Source: JAEUOS01 sp046160545
Lineage (GTDB): Bacteria; Pseudomonadota; Gammaproteobacteria; Burkholderiales; JAEUOS01
Length of the DNA stretch: 64,000 nucleotides
Assembly (NCBI GenBank): GCA_046160545.1
Contig: JBJXGS010000174.1
Coordinates: forward strand, 31,183 to 95,182
Direction of reading: 5' to 3'
Every line of letters starts with the position of its first letter. Positions within the stretch are counted from its first letter, which is position 1. Positions 17,215 through 25,348 of this stretch are shown here, one piece after another. Position numbers and translations under genes: made by a program. The notes below the pieces were generated by a model. That model saw only the letters and a program-made list of their open reading frames with translations, did no database searches and had not been told where the DNA came from.

Positions 17215-19814
17215 TTGCGACCCTGCATGCATTCGCAGCGCGGCTGCGCCGGCATGCATTCGCAGCGCGCCTGCGCCGGCACGCATGCGCAGCGCGCCTG
17301 CGCCGGCATTCCTGGCCGGCGGGGGCGACGTTTGCTTGCGGGATGGCTTTGACCTGGCTTCTGGCAGGGGGCTTCGAAAAGGCTTACGTGGAGCGTGCAC
17401 GCGAGCACCTGCGCGCCGAGGTGCGCGCACTGGCGGATCGCGTGCAGACGCGCCTTGAGGGCGACGCCGCGCTGGCAGCCACTGCCGCCCGCGCCGTTGC
17501 GCTGCTTGGACAGGAGGCGCTGCGCGACGCTTCGGTATGGGAGCGACTGGCCGCCTCGGTGGGCATGGGAAACATGCGCAGCGACATCGTCGGCTTTGGC
17601 GTAGTCGAGCATGATCCAGCCGGCTCGCTCAAGGTGGTTCGCTTCGAGACCCTTGGTTCCGTGCTGGCCCTTGCACCAGGAGCGGACCTTGCGCTTGAGC
17701 CGGCGCTCGCGCAGGCATTGCGCCGCGCATCTGCCAGACCGGGTGTGACGCTTTCCGGCCAGGTTGCCTATCCTCTGGGTGCCGCGCAGGGTGCCGCCCA
17801 GACGCACGGATTTGCACTCGCGGTGCGTGTTGAATCCGCCAACGCGAGTCTCCCGGAGCGCGTGGTGGTGCTTTTGGTGCGCACTGACCTGTTTTTCATG
17901 AGCATGTTCGGCGGCCTGCCGCCGGCTTTCGATTTCAAGTTGATCGATCGCAACGGCGCCCCTGGCCCGGACATGGAGCTTCACCTGCACTCGTCCGCCA
18001 CGCAGGACGTGGATGGCAGGCAGTTTCACAAGGTCGAGCGGGTCTCAAGTTTTGGCGGTCGCATCTGGGCCCTCAGCGCAAGTGCCCATGAGCGTTACGC
18101 GGTGGAAGAAAGCGCGCACGCCCAGCTCATGTTGTGGATTGGCGGGGCTCTGGTGAGCCTGCTCGCCGAGCTGCTCGTGCTGTTGTTGCAACGCTCGCGC
18201 GTGCGCGCACTGGCACTGGCGGGCCGCATGACGGCAGACCTGGAGCAAAGCCGTGCGCGATTTGAGCGAATGGTTGCAGGAACCCGCGATGGCGTTTGGG
18301 AACTGGACGTGGAATCCGACGAGGCCTATCTCTCGCCACGCTTCATGGAGCTGCTGGGTTCGCCGGCCGAGGCAGCTTCCCGGCCCGGCGCCTGGGTCGT
18401 CGATCACGCGCATCCAGAGGAGCGATCCGGGGCGCTGGCCGAGTTCCGGCGCGCCTATCGCGCCGGCGGTGTTCTCGATCTTGTCCTGCGCATGCGTCTG
18501 GAAGCCGGAGAGTATCGCTGGTTCCGCGTGCGGGGCCGGTTCTTCGGTACTGCGGATGGCACGCGAGTCGCTGGTTCGATGTCCGATATCCACGACGAAA
18601 AGCAAGCGCGTCTTCGAGAGGAGCGCCAGCTGCAGATTCTCGAGTTGTCGCCGGATATGGTGGTGACAGCCGATGCGGATGGTCGACCGACCTATCTCAA
18701 TCCCGCTGCGCGGACGGTGTTCGACCCCGCGGGTCGCATGGGGACCGAAGAGCTCGCCAATGCGGGCTTGTTTGCCCGCACTCATGTGAATGAGCTGCCC
18801 GTCGAATCGGACGGCTCGATTGCGGATTTCTGGTCAGGCGAGACCGAGATAACGACCCCGAACGGGGACCGGCTTCCCGTGTCCCAGGTCGTCCTGACCC
18901 ATCGCGATGCAGGCGGCGCCGCATCCTTTCAATCCACGGTACTGCGCGACATCAGCGCAGTGCGTCTGGCTGAAGCCGAGCTGCGTCGGCATCGCGATCA
19001 CCTGGCCGAGCTGGTCGCGGAGCGTACGGCGGGGCTGGAGGCGGCGCGCGCCGATGCCGAACGCGCCAATCGCGCCAAGAGCGAGTTCCTGGCAAACATG
19101 TCGCACGAATTGCGCACCCCGATGCATGCAATCAACAGCTTTGCCGACTTCGGCATGACCAAGGCCGACACGGCTCCGCGTGAGAAGCTTAGGCACTATT
19201 TCAGCAACGTCCGCTTGAGCGGCGCGCGGCTCCTTGAACTTCTCAATGACCTGCTCGACCTGGCCAAGCTGGAGGCTGGGCGCATGATCCTCTCGCGCGT
19301 CGAGGTCCAGGTCGACCAGTTGTTTGCGGAATGTGCCCACGAATTCGAGGCATTGGCGCAGGCGCGTGACCTGCGCATCGAAGTTGAAATCCCGATCCGG
19401 GCACCGAGCCTCGAATGCGACCCGGCGCGCATCCTTCAGGTGCTGCGCAATCTCGTATCGAACGCGATCAAATTCAGTCCCGCCGGAAGTTGCATTCGCC
19501 TGGTGGCAAGCATGGGCAGCGACGGCTTGGTGGAGTTGCATTGCGTCGATCAGGGTGTGGGCATCCCGGAAGGGGAACTGGAGACCGTGTTCGACAAGTT
19601 CGTGCAGTCATCGAAGACCAAGACTGGCGCCGGAGGCACTGGGCTGGGGCTTGCCATTTGTCGCGAAATTGTCCGGGCGCACGGGGGAACGATAGCTGCC
19701 GCCAACCGTCAGGCGCCGCATATCGGCGCGATCTTCACCTTGCGCCTGCCGCGCAGCGCGCAAGGCGCCGACGCGGGGCGCGAGACGGCTGCAGACATGG
19801 AGGCGGCGGCATGA
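17211..19814 (+). CDS. Membrane sensor histidine kinase with CHASE-like sensor and two PAS domains
   Basis: An 867-residue kinase. After an unusual basic N-terminus made of three 9-residue repeats (residues 6-32) comes a membrane segment (about 36-54). A periplasmic CHASE-like domain (about 60-290) and a second membrane segment (about 304-327) follow. Next are PAS (about 345-465), PAS (about 475-595), HisKA with His632 (MSHELRTPMHA), and an ATPase with GTGLGLAICREIV. There is no receiver or HPt, so it must signal to a separate regulator; the REC-ATPase protein at 23725 is the nearest candidate. The start overlaps the cyclase stop and its own stop overlaps the next kinase start, both as ATGA. 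Confidence 0.9.
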   Translation: MIATLHAFAARLRRHAFAARLRRHACAARLRRHSWPAGATFACGMALTWLLAGGFEKAYVERAREHLRAEVRALADRVQTRLEGDAALAATAARAVALLGQEALRDASVWERLAASVGMGNMRSDIVGFGVVEHDPAGSLKVVRFETLGSVLALAPGADLALEPALAQALRRASARPGVTLSGQVAYPLGAAQGAAQTHGFALAVRVESANASLPERVVVLLVRTDLFFMSMFGGLPPAFDFKLIDRNGAPGPDMELHLHSSATQDVDGRQFHKVERVSSFGGRIWALSASAHERYAVEESAHAQLMLWIGGALVSLLAELLVLLLQRSRVRALALAGRMTADLEQSRARFERMVAGTRDGVWELDVESDEAYLSPRFMELLGSPAEAASRPGAWVVDHAHPEERSGALAEFRRAYRAGGVLDLVLRMRLEAGEYRWFRVRGRFFGTADGTRVAGSMSDIHDEKQARLREERQLQILELSPDMVVTADADGRPTYLNPAARTVFDPAGRMGTEELANAGLFARTHVNELPVESDGSIADFWSGETEITTPNGDRLPVSQVVLTHRDAGGAASFQSTVLRDISAVRLAEAELRRHRDHLAELVAERTAGLEAARADAERANRAKSEFLANMSHELRTPMHAINSFADFGMTKADTAPREKLRHYFSNVRLSGARLLELLNDLLDLAKLEAGRMILSRVEVQVDQLFAECAHEFEALAQARDLRIEVEIPIRAPSLECDPARILQVLRNLVSNAIKFSPAGSCIRLVASMGSDGLVELHCVDQGVGIPEGELETVFDKFVQSSKTKTGAGGTGLGLAICREIVRAHGGTIAAANRQAPHIGAIFTLRLPRSAQGADAGRETAADMEAAA
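17225..17305 (+). repeat. Three tandem copies of a 27-bp unit inside a kinase N-terminus
   Basis: Copies lie at 17225-17251, 17252-17278 and 17279-17305. The first two differ at one base; the third has a few changes near its start. Each encodes a 9-residue basic peptide (HAFAARLRR, HAFAARLRR, HACAARLRR), so copy number can change without breaking the frame. The repeat sits before the first membrane helix, in the part expected to face the cytoplasm. A fourth partial unit (H followed by SWPAG) marks the end of the array. Confidence 0.9.
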
Positions 19815-22800
19815 TCGTTCCCTGGGTGACCTGGTCGTTGCGCACGCGCATCGCGCTGGCGGTCTTCCTGCTTCTGGGCACGATGATTGCGTTGCCCGGC
19901 TGGTGGTATGCACGGCATTCCGATCAATTGTTCCATGCCGCTCTTGGCGATCGCCAAATGGCGGTCGCTTTGCGCATGGCGAGTGAGGTACAGGCGCGCG
20001 TGGAAGTGCAACGGGCCTCGCTGATCCGCTTCGCGACGACCCTCGGACGCGACGGAGTTTCCGACTCGAAGCAACTCGCCGACCGCCTGCGTACCTTTGG
20101 CGAGGTTAGCGCTGCCATTGCCGATGTCGTCATGTTCTCGCCTGCTGGCGTCGTGCAGGCGGACTTCCCGGTGGTGGCCGGTCGCCGCGGAGCCAACATT
20201 GCAGACCGCGACTACCTCCGGCGCGCCCGCGAGGGCTCGCCGTTCGTTCTCTCCAAGCCGCTCAAAGGGCGCTTCAGCGGCGAACCCCTCGTCATGATGG
20301 TCGTACCTGTGACATCGGGAAGCGATCTCCTCGGCTACATCGGTGTATCCATGCGGCTTTCGTCGCAGCATTTTCTTGCTCCGGCCGTTGTCGGCGATCC
20401 CGGACCTGGCGGCTACCTGAAAATCGTCACCAACGACGGTGTTGTGGTCGCCCACAGCGATTCGCGCTACGTCCTGCAAACGATTCCGCCTGGACAGAAT
20501 CCGGCACTGGATCGGGCCCGCGCGGGCTTTGAAGGCACGTCCTATGGGGTCAACCTCGCGGGTCAGCCGACCCTTTACTCGTTCAAGCGCGTTGCGTCGA
20601 CCGACTGGCTGGCGGTGGTCGCCTATCCCAGCGCCCAGGCGGGTGCAAGCCTGGCTGCACAGCGTCGCGACATCGTTGTATACGCCTTGCTTCTGGCCAT
20701 TTTTGGCGGCCTGGCCGCATGGTGGCTGATTGGAGCTTTGCTGGCGCCACTCGCGCGCCTGCAACGGGCAATCGAGGTGGTGACGTCGGGAGCGGCCCCA
20801 GAGATGAGGCTTGACGTACGTTCCGGCGGCGAGATCGGAGACCTTGGCGGCAGCTTCAATCGGATGCTCGAATCGCTGGCCGAGGCACGCGCGTCGCGGG
20901 ATGCCTCGGATCGGCGGCTGGCTTCGCTGTTGCGCCAGTTCGACGTCCTGTACGAACGCGCCCCACTGGGCCTGGCACTGCTGCGCCACGATGGCGGCCT
21001 GGCCCGCGCCAATCCGGCCTTTTGCCGCATTGTCGGTCGCGATCACGAAGCCTTGATGCAAATGAAGGAGGCTGACTTGGGCCCGTCAGGTTCCGCCGAA
21101 GCCGATGCGCGCGCGTTCGCAGCACTCTCGGAAGGACGCGTGGCGCCTGGCTACGAAAAGGAATACATGACCCCGGATGGCCGCCTGGTGCCGGTGCGGG
21201 TCTCCGGTGTCGCGATTCGCAATACATATGGCGATGCGCCAGCAGGTGACGAGGAGCCGCTTCTGGGGTGGTGGATTGTCGAGGACATCGCGACGCGCAA
21301 GCAGATGATCGAAGCCTTGAGGCAAAGCGAGGGCGAGGCACGCATGCTCTCGGCCGTGGCGCGTCATACCCGCAACTTCGTCATCATCACCGACCCCGAA
21401 GGGCACATCGAGTGGGTCAACCAGGCCTTTGAGCAGGGCACGGGCTACTCGCTGAATGAGGCCCGCGGCCTGACCCCGAGTCAATTGCTCGCGGGGCCGG
21501 ACACGGATCGCGCCAGCGAGGAGCGCGTGCAACTCGCCCGCGCCGAGCACCAGGTCTTTACCGCCGAATTGCAGAATCGACGCAAGGATGGAACGACCTA
21601 CTGGTGCCTAATCGAGGGCGCGCCGGTGTACGATCATCTGGGCCGCCTGGAGCGCTACGTCGCCATCGAGCGCGACATCACCGAGGCGCGTCAGCTTGAG
21701 CAGGACCTCAAGGTAAGCGAAGCGCGCTTTCGCGACCTGACCGCGCTGTCCTCCGACTGGTTTTGGGAGATCGACGCGAGCTATCGCTTCACACAGGTGT
21801 CGGGGGAGGCGGTGGGGCGCGGGCTCGCCACTCCAGTCGGTATGCGCCCGTGGGAGAACCCGTTGAGCCTGCTTGAGGCTGATCAATGGGAGGCACACCG
21901 TCGGGTCCTGGAGAAACGCGAAACGTTTCGCGGATTCGAGAGCGCCATACGCCTGCCGGGCGGTGAAGTGCGCTGGCGCACCATGAACGGCGCGCCGGTG
22001 TATGACGTCGACGGCACCTTCGCCGGATATCGCGGAGTGGGTCGTGACATCACGGCGCGCAAGCTGGCCGAGCAGGCGTTGCGGCACAGCGAAGAGCAGT
22101 ATCGACGCATCTTCGAGGATGCGCAGGACGTGATTTTCGAGTTCGACAGCAATGGAATGATATTGTTGCTCAACCCGACCTGGGAGCAACGCACCGGTTT
22201 CACGGTCGACGATTGCATCGGGCAAACGTTCTTTAGCTTCCTGGCACCGGCGCATCGGGCGCGCGCGCGGCGCTTGCTGGCGGCCATGATCGCCGGCAGT
22301 GTGCAGGCGGTCGACGAGCGGGTGTTGTTTGTGAACGCAGCGCGGGAAGAGCGGTTGTTCGCGATTCGTGGACGTGTCTACCGCGATGGTGCGGGCCAGG
22401 TACGCTGCGCGGGCACGCTGCAGGACATCCACGACAAGTGGCGTGCCGACGTGAGTCGCAAAGCGGCTGAGGCGCAGCTACGCGTCGCCCAGCAGCGCTA
22501 TCAGCGCGCCGTCGACGGTGCCAACGACGGGGTTTGGGAACGCACGCTTGCGACCGATGAGTGTTTTCTCTCGGACCGGTTCGGCGAGATCCTCGGCTTG
22601 CCGCGCGACCGCCTGCCGACCGCGCGTCAGGAGTGGCTGGCGCTGATGCATCCGGATGACATTGCCGAGCACATGCAAATGACGCAACGCATGCTCGAAG
22701 ACCGAAAGAGCGGGACCAGGGATATCCGCATGCGCCATGCTGACGGCGAGTACCGATGGATACGCCTGCGCGGCATCGTCAGCGTCGACGCAGCCGGCGT

Positions 22801-23710
22801 GCCAGTCATGACTTCGGGAACCGCCAGCGACATCCATGCTGCCAAACTGGCAGAAGAAGAGTTGCGCCGCCACCGCGATCACTTGAGCGAACTGGTGGCC
22901 GAACGTACCACCGGACTGGAAAAGGCCAGGAGCGAAGCCGAGGCTGCGCGCGAAATCGCCGTGCGCGCGAGTTACGCCAAGAGCGAGTTTCTCGCCAACA
23001 TGTCGCATGAGCTGCGCACCCCGATGCACGCGATCTTGAGTTTCGCCAGTTTCGGCGTGGAGCGCGGCGCAAACGCCGATCGCGACAAGCTCATGCGCTA
23101 CTTCGGCAACATAAAGAAGAGCGGAACGCGCTTGCTCGAACTGCTGAACGATCTCCTGGATCTGTCAAAGCTCGAAGCCGGCAAGATGGAGATGCAGCGA
23201 GGACCGGTAGTGCTGGCCAACCTCATCACCGACGCGGTCGAGGAAGTCGAGGCACTGGCACGCGCCAAGCGCATCCGGGTGGAAACGCATTGCGGGCCAC
23301 TGCCTGCAACGGTTTTCATGGACGGGTTGCGCATGTCCCAAGTGATCCGCAATCTGCTTTCCAATGCCGTCAAATTCACCGGGCAGGACGGGGTGGTTGA
23401 GGTGCGCTGCGCTCTGGCAGCTGCCAATCCGGGAGTATTGGAAATCAGCGTACGCGACTCCGGGATCGGCATTCCCGAGACTGAACTCGACGCCGTATTC
23501 GACAAGTTCATGCAGTCCTCCAAGACTGCTACCGGCGCCGGCGGCACAGGTCTGGGGTTGGCGATTTGCCGCGAGATCGTCGAAGCCCACGGCGGCTCGA
23601 TACGCGCGGCCAACAACCCGCCGCCCGCACCTGGCGCGGTCTTTCGCGTGTGTTTGCCCGCTTCGTTGCGCATTGCCACGGCGGTGCATGAGTCCACCTT
23701 GACCGACTGA
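19811..23710 (+). CDS. Membrane sensor histidine kinase with dCache sensor, HAMP and five PAS domains
   Basis: A 1299-residue kinase starting at the ATG that overlaps the previous stop (ATGA); the frame is open further upstream inside the previous gene, which is not a plausible start. Order: membrane segment (about 9-30), periplasmic dCache-type sensor (about 35-285), membrane segment (about 288-312), HAMP (312-365), and PAS domains near 385, 510, 640, 763 and 896. HisKA carries His1066 (MSHELRTPMHAI); the ATPase carries GTGLGLAICREIV. The catalytic core closely resembles that of the preceding kinase, suggesting duplication. It lacks receiver and HPt domains. The REC-ATPase gene follows after 14 bases. 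Confidence 0.91.
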   Translation: MIVPWVTWSLRTRIALAVFLLLGTMIALPGWWYARHSDQLFHAALGDRQMAVALRMASEVQARVEVQRASLIRFATTLGRDGVSDSKQLADRLRTFGEVSAAIADVVMFSPAGVVQADFPVVAGRRGANIADRDYLRRAREGSPFVLSKPLKGRFSGEPLVMMVVPVTSGSDLLGYIGVSMRLSSQHFLAPAVVGDPGPGGYLKIVTNDGVVVAHSDSRYVLQTIPPGQNPALDRARAGFEGTSYGVNLAGQPTLYSFKRVASTDWLAVVAYPSAQAGASLAAQRRDIVVYALLLAIFGGLAAWWLIGALLAPLARLQRAIEVVTSGAAPEMRLDVRSGGEIGDLGGSFNRMLESLAEARASRDASDRRLASLLRQFDVLYERAPLGLALLRHDGGLARANPAFCRIVGRDHEALMQMKEADLGPSGSAEADARAFAALSEGRVAPGYEKEYMTPDGRLVPVRVSGVAIRNTYGDAPAGDEEPLLGWWIVEDIATRKQMIEALRQSEGEARMLSAVARHTRNFVIITDPEGHIEWVNQAFEQGTGYSLNEARGLTPSQLLAGPDTDRASEERVQLARAEHQVFTAELQNRRKDGTTYWCLIEGAPVYDHLGRLERYVAIERDITEARQLEQDLKVSEARFRDLTALSSDWFWEIDASYRFTQVSGEAVGRGLATPVGMRPWENPLSLLEADQWEAHRRVLEKRETFRGFESAIRLPGGEVRWRTMNGAPVYDVDGTFAGYRGVGRDITARKLAEQALRHSEEQYRRIFEDAQDVIFEFDSNGMILLLNPTWEQRTGFTVDDCIGQTFFSFLAPAHRARARRLLAAMIAGSVQAVDERVLFVNAAREERLFAIRGRVYRDGAGQVRCAGTLQDIHDKWRADVSRKAAEAQLRVAQQRYQRAVDGANDGVWERTLATDECFLSDRFGEILGLPRDRLPTARQEWLALMHPDDIAEHMQMTQRMLEDRKSGTRDIRMRHADGEYRWIRLRGIVSVDAAGVPVMTSGTASDIHAAKLAEEELRRHRDHLSELVAERTTGLEKARSEAEAAREIAVRASYAKSEFLANMSHELRTPMHAILSFASFGVERGANADRDKLMRYFGNIKKSGTRLLELLNDLLDLSKLEAGKMEMQRGPVVLANLITDAVEEVEALARAKRIRVETHCGPLPATVFMDGLRMSQVIRNLLSNAVKFTGQDGVVEVRCALAAANPGVLEISVRDSGIGIPETELDAVFDKFMQSSKTATGAGGTGLGLAICREIVEAHGGSIRAANNPPPAPGAVFRVCLPASLRIATAVHESTLTD

Positions 23711-23724
23711 ACGAGGAGATCCGC

Positions 23725-24651
23725 ATGGATGCCCTGACGACACGAGTCCGCGCGAGTTCCGCGGATCACGCCCGCCTTCTGCTGGTCGACGACGAACCCC
23801 TCAACCTGGAAATCCTCGCCGAGCATCTGGACGATGCGCGCTACGTCACCGTTCAGGCCTGCAATGGCGCGGAAGCCTGGCAGATGCTCGATGCGGATCC
23901 GGCCGGGTTCGACTTGGTGCTTCTTGATCGCATGATGCCGGTCATGAACGGCATGGAGCTTCTGGCCAAGGTGCGTGCCGACGTGCGTTTCGCTGCCATG
24001 CCGGTCGTCATGCAGACGGCGGCCGCCGCAGTGGACCAGGTTGCTGAAGGCTTGCGCCATGGTGCCCACTACTACCTGACCAAGCCATTCGAGCGCGAGG
24101 TGTTGTTGGCGATCGTCGAATCCGCGCTGGAGCAGCGCCGCAATCGCGTTGCCTTGCTCGATGATCGCCCGGATCCGCGCTCCATCGTCGATGCCGAATT
24201 CGAATTTCGCACACTCCCTGAGGCGCGTCGCCTGGCGGGTTTCCTGGCCGGCACCTGTCCGGAGCCGGGGCAGGTGGTACTGGGTCTGGCCGAACTCATG
24301 ATCAATGCCATCGAGCACGGCAACCTGGGCATTACCTATCGCGAGAAGTCGGATCTGAACGAACGCGGTATCTGGCGTGAAGAGGTTGAGCGGCGTCTGT
24401 TGCAGCCGGAGTACGCAGGGCGTCGTGCACGCATCAAGGTGGCGTGCGGTGACGATGGCGTCACCTTTGTCATCAAGGACGAGGGAGCCGGTTTCGACTG
24501 GCAGCGCTACCTGGAAATGGACCCCGAGCGCGCCTTTGACAGCCACGGACGCGGCATTGCGATGTCGCGCATGGTGAGTTTTGCGACTCTCGAATATAGC
24601 GGTCGCGGCAATGTCGTTTGTGCCACGGTTGCACCGCATCGCACTGCTTGA
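23725..24651 (+). CDS. Receiver fused to an anti-sigma-type HATPase domain
   Basis: A 308-residue cytoplasmic protein. The N-terminal receiver (about 17-135) has acceptor Asp68 (DLVLLDRMMPVMNG) and the TKPF switch Lys. The C-terminal part (about 185-305) is a RsbW/SpoIIAB-like ATPase with N box ELMINAIEHGN, then DEGAGFDW and SHGRGIAMSRM. There is no dimerisation/His domain, so it is not a classical histidine kinase. By family analogy, phosphorylation of the receiver would switch a Ser/Thr kinase that acts on a STAS antagonist or binds a sigma factor. A GAGGAG ribosome site precedes the ATG. It is the only receiver in the plus-strand kinase operon, and so the likely output of both kinases. Confidence 0.88.
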   Translation: MDALTTRVRASSADHARLLLVDDEPLNLEILAEHLDDARYVTVQACNGAEAWQMLDADPAGFDLVLLDRMMPVMNGMELLAKVRADVRFAAMPVVMQTAAAAVDQVAEGLRHGAHYYLTKPFEREVLLAIVESALEQRRNRVALLDDRPDPRSIVDAEFEFRTLPEARRLAGFLAGTCPEPGQVVLGLAELMINAIEHGNLGITYREKSDLNERGIWREEVERRLLQPEYAGRRARIKVACGDDGVTFVIKDEGAGFDWQRYLEMDPERAFDSHGRGIAMSRMVSFATLEYSGRGNVVCATVAPHRTA

Positions 24652-24715
24652 ACTGATTCCAGCCGCGATGCGACTGGCGTGGAACTCTGGCTCGCAATGA
24701 GCCCGCGCTGGCTGC

Positions 24716-25348
24716 CTACTCCACCAGACCGTGACGGATCGCGTAGTGGGTGATTTCAGCGTTGTTCTTGAGTTGCATCTTCTCCAGAACACGGGCGCGA
24801 TAGACACTAACCGTCTTGGGGCTCAAGGACAGCTCTTCGGCGATTTGCGAAAGCTGCTTGCCGGAGGCGATCAGGCGCATGGTCTGGAACTCCCGGTCCG
24901 ACAGCGCTTCGTGCGGTGACGCGGCCGAGTCGGACACCAGGTGGGTCGCGAGCATCTCGGCCACCTTGGCCGTGATGTACTTCTTGTTCTTGGCCACCGT
25001 GAGGATGGCTTCGACCAGGCGATCCGGCGCACTATCCTTGGTCAGGTAGCCGGATGCTCCGGCCTTGAGCGCCCGGATCGCGTACTGATCCTCCGGGTAC
25101 ATCGACAAGATGAGGACGCGCGTCTTGGGGTATTGCTCGTGGACGACCTTGAGGACGTCGATGCCATTCTTGCCGGGCATGGCAATGTCGAGCAACAGCA
25201 CGTCGCAGGCATCATCGCGCAACAGGCGCATCAGTGAACTGTACTCCGAGGCTTCACCGCGAATCTCTATCTCGCGGCTCTCCCGGGCGATCTCGATCAG
25301 TCCCTTGCGTACGATCGCGTGATCGTCGGCGACCATGACGCGGATCAT
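24716..25348 (-). CDS. NarL/FixJ-family response regulator (REC + LuxR HTH)
   Basis: A 210-residue DNA-binding regulator. The receiver (1-120) has acceptor Asp54 (CDVLLLDIAMPGKNG) and a TKDS switch segment. The LuxR-type helix-turn-helix (about 145-205) reads LSDREFQTMRLIASGKQLSQ and ends with SLSPKTVSVYRARVLEKM. The start at 25348 overlaps the stop of the upstream kinase (ATGA), so kinase and regulator are a coupled two-component pair. An open frame extends 34 codons upstream but without MIRVMVADDH-type conservation. Confidence 0.93.
   Translation of the reverse strand: MIRVMVADDHAIVRKGLIEIARESREIEIRGEASEYSSLMRLLRDDACDVLLLDIAMPGKNGIDVLKVVHEQYPKTRVLILSMYPEDQYAIRALKAGASGYLTKDSAPDRLVEAILTVAKNKKYITAKVAEMLATHLVSDSAASPHEALSDREFQTMRLIASGKQLSQIAEELSLSPKTVSVYRARVLEKMQLKNNAEITHYAIRHGLVE

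Noticed and set aside
17225..17305. CRISPR array
   Set aside because: Units are directly adjacent without spacers and are translated in frame.
17034..18029. 331-codon minus-strand frame over the repeat region
   Set aside because: Antisense to the cyclase end and the kinase; the repeated product only mirrors the tandem DNA repeat.
19415..19810. 132-codon upstream extension of the five-PAS kinase
   Set aside because: Overlaps the ATPase domain of the previous kinase in another frame; the ATGA junction at 19811 gives a normal membrane-segment start.
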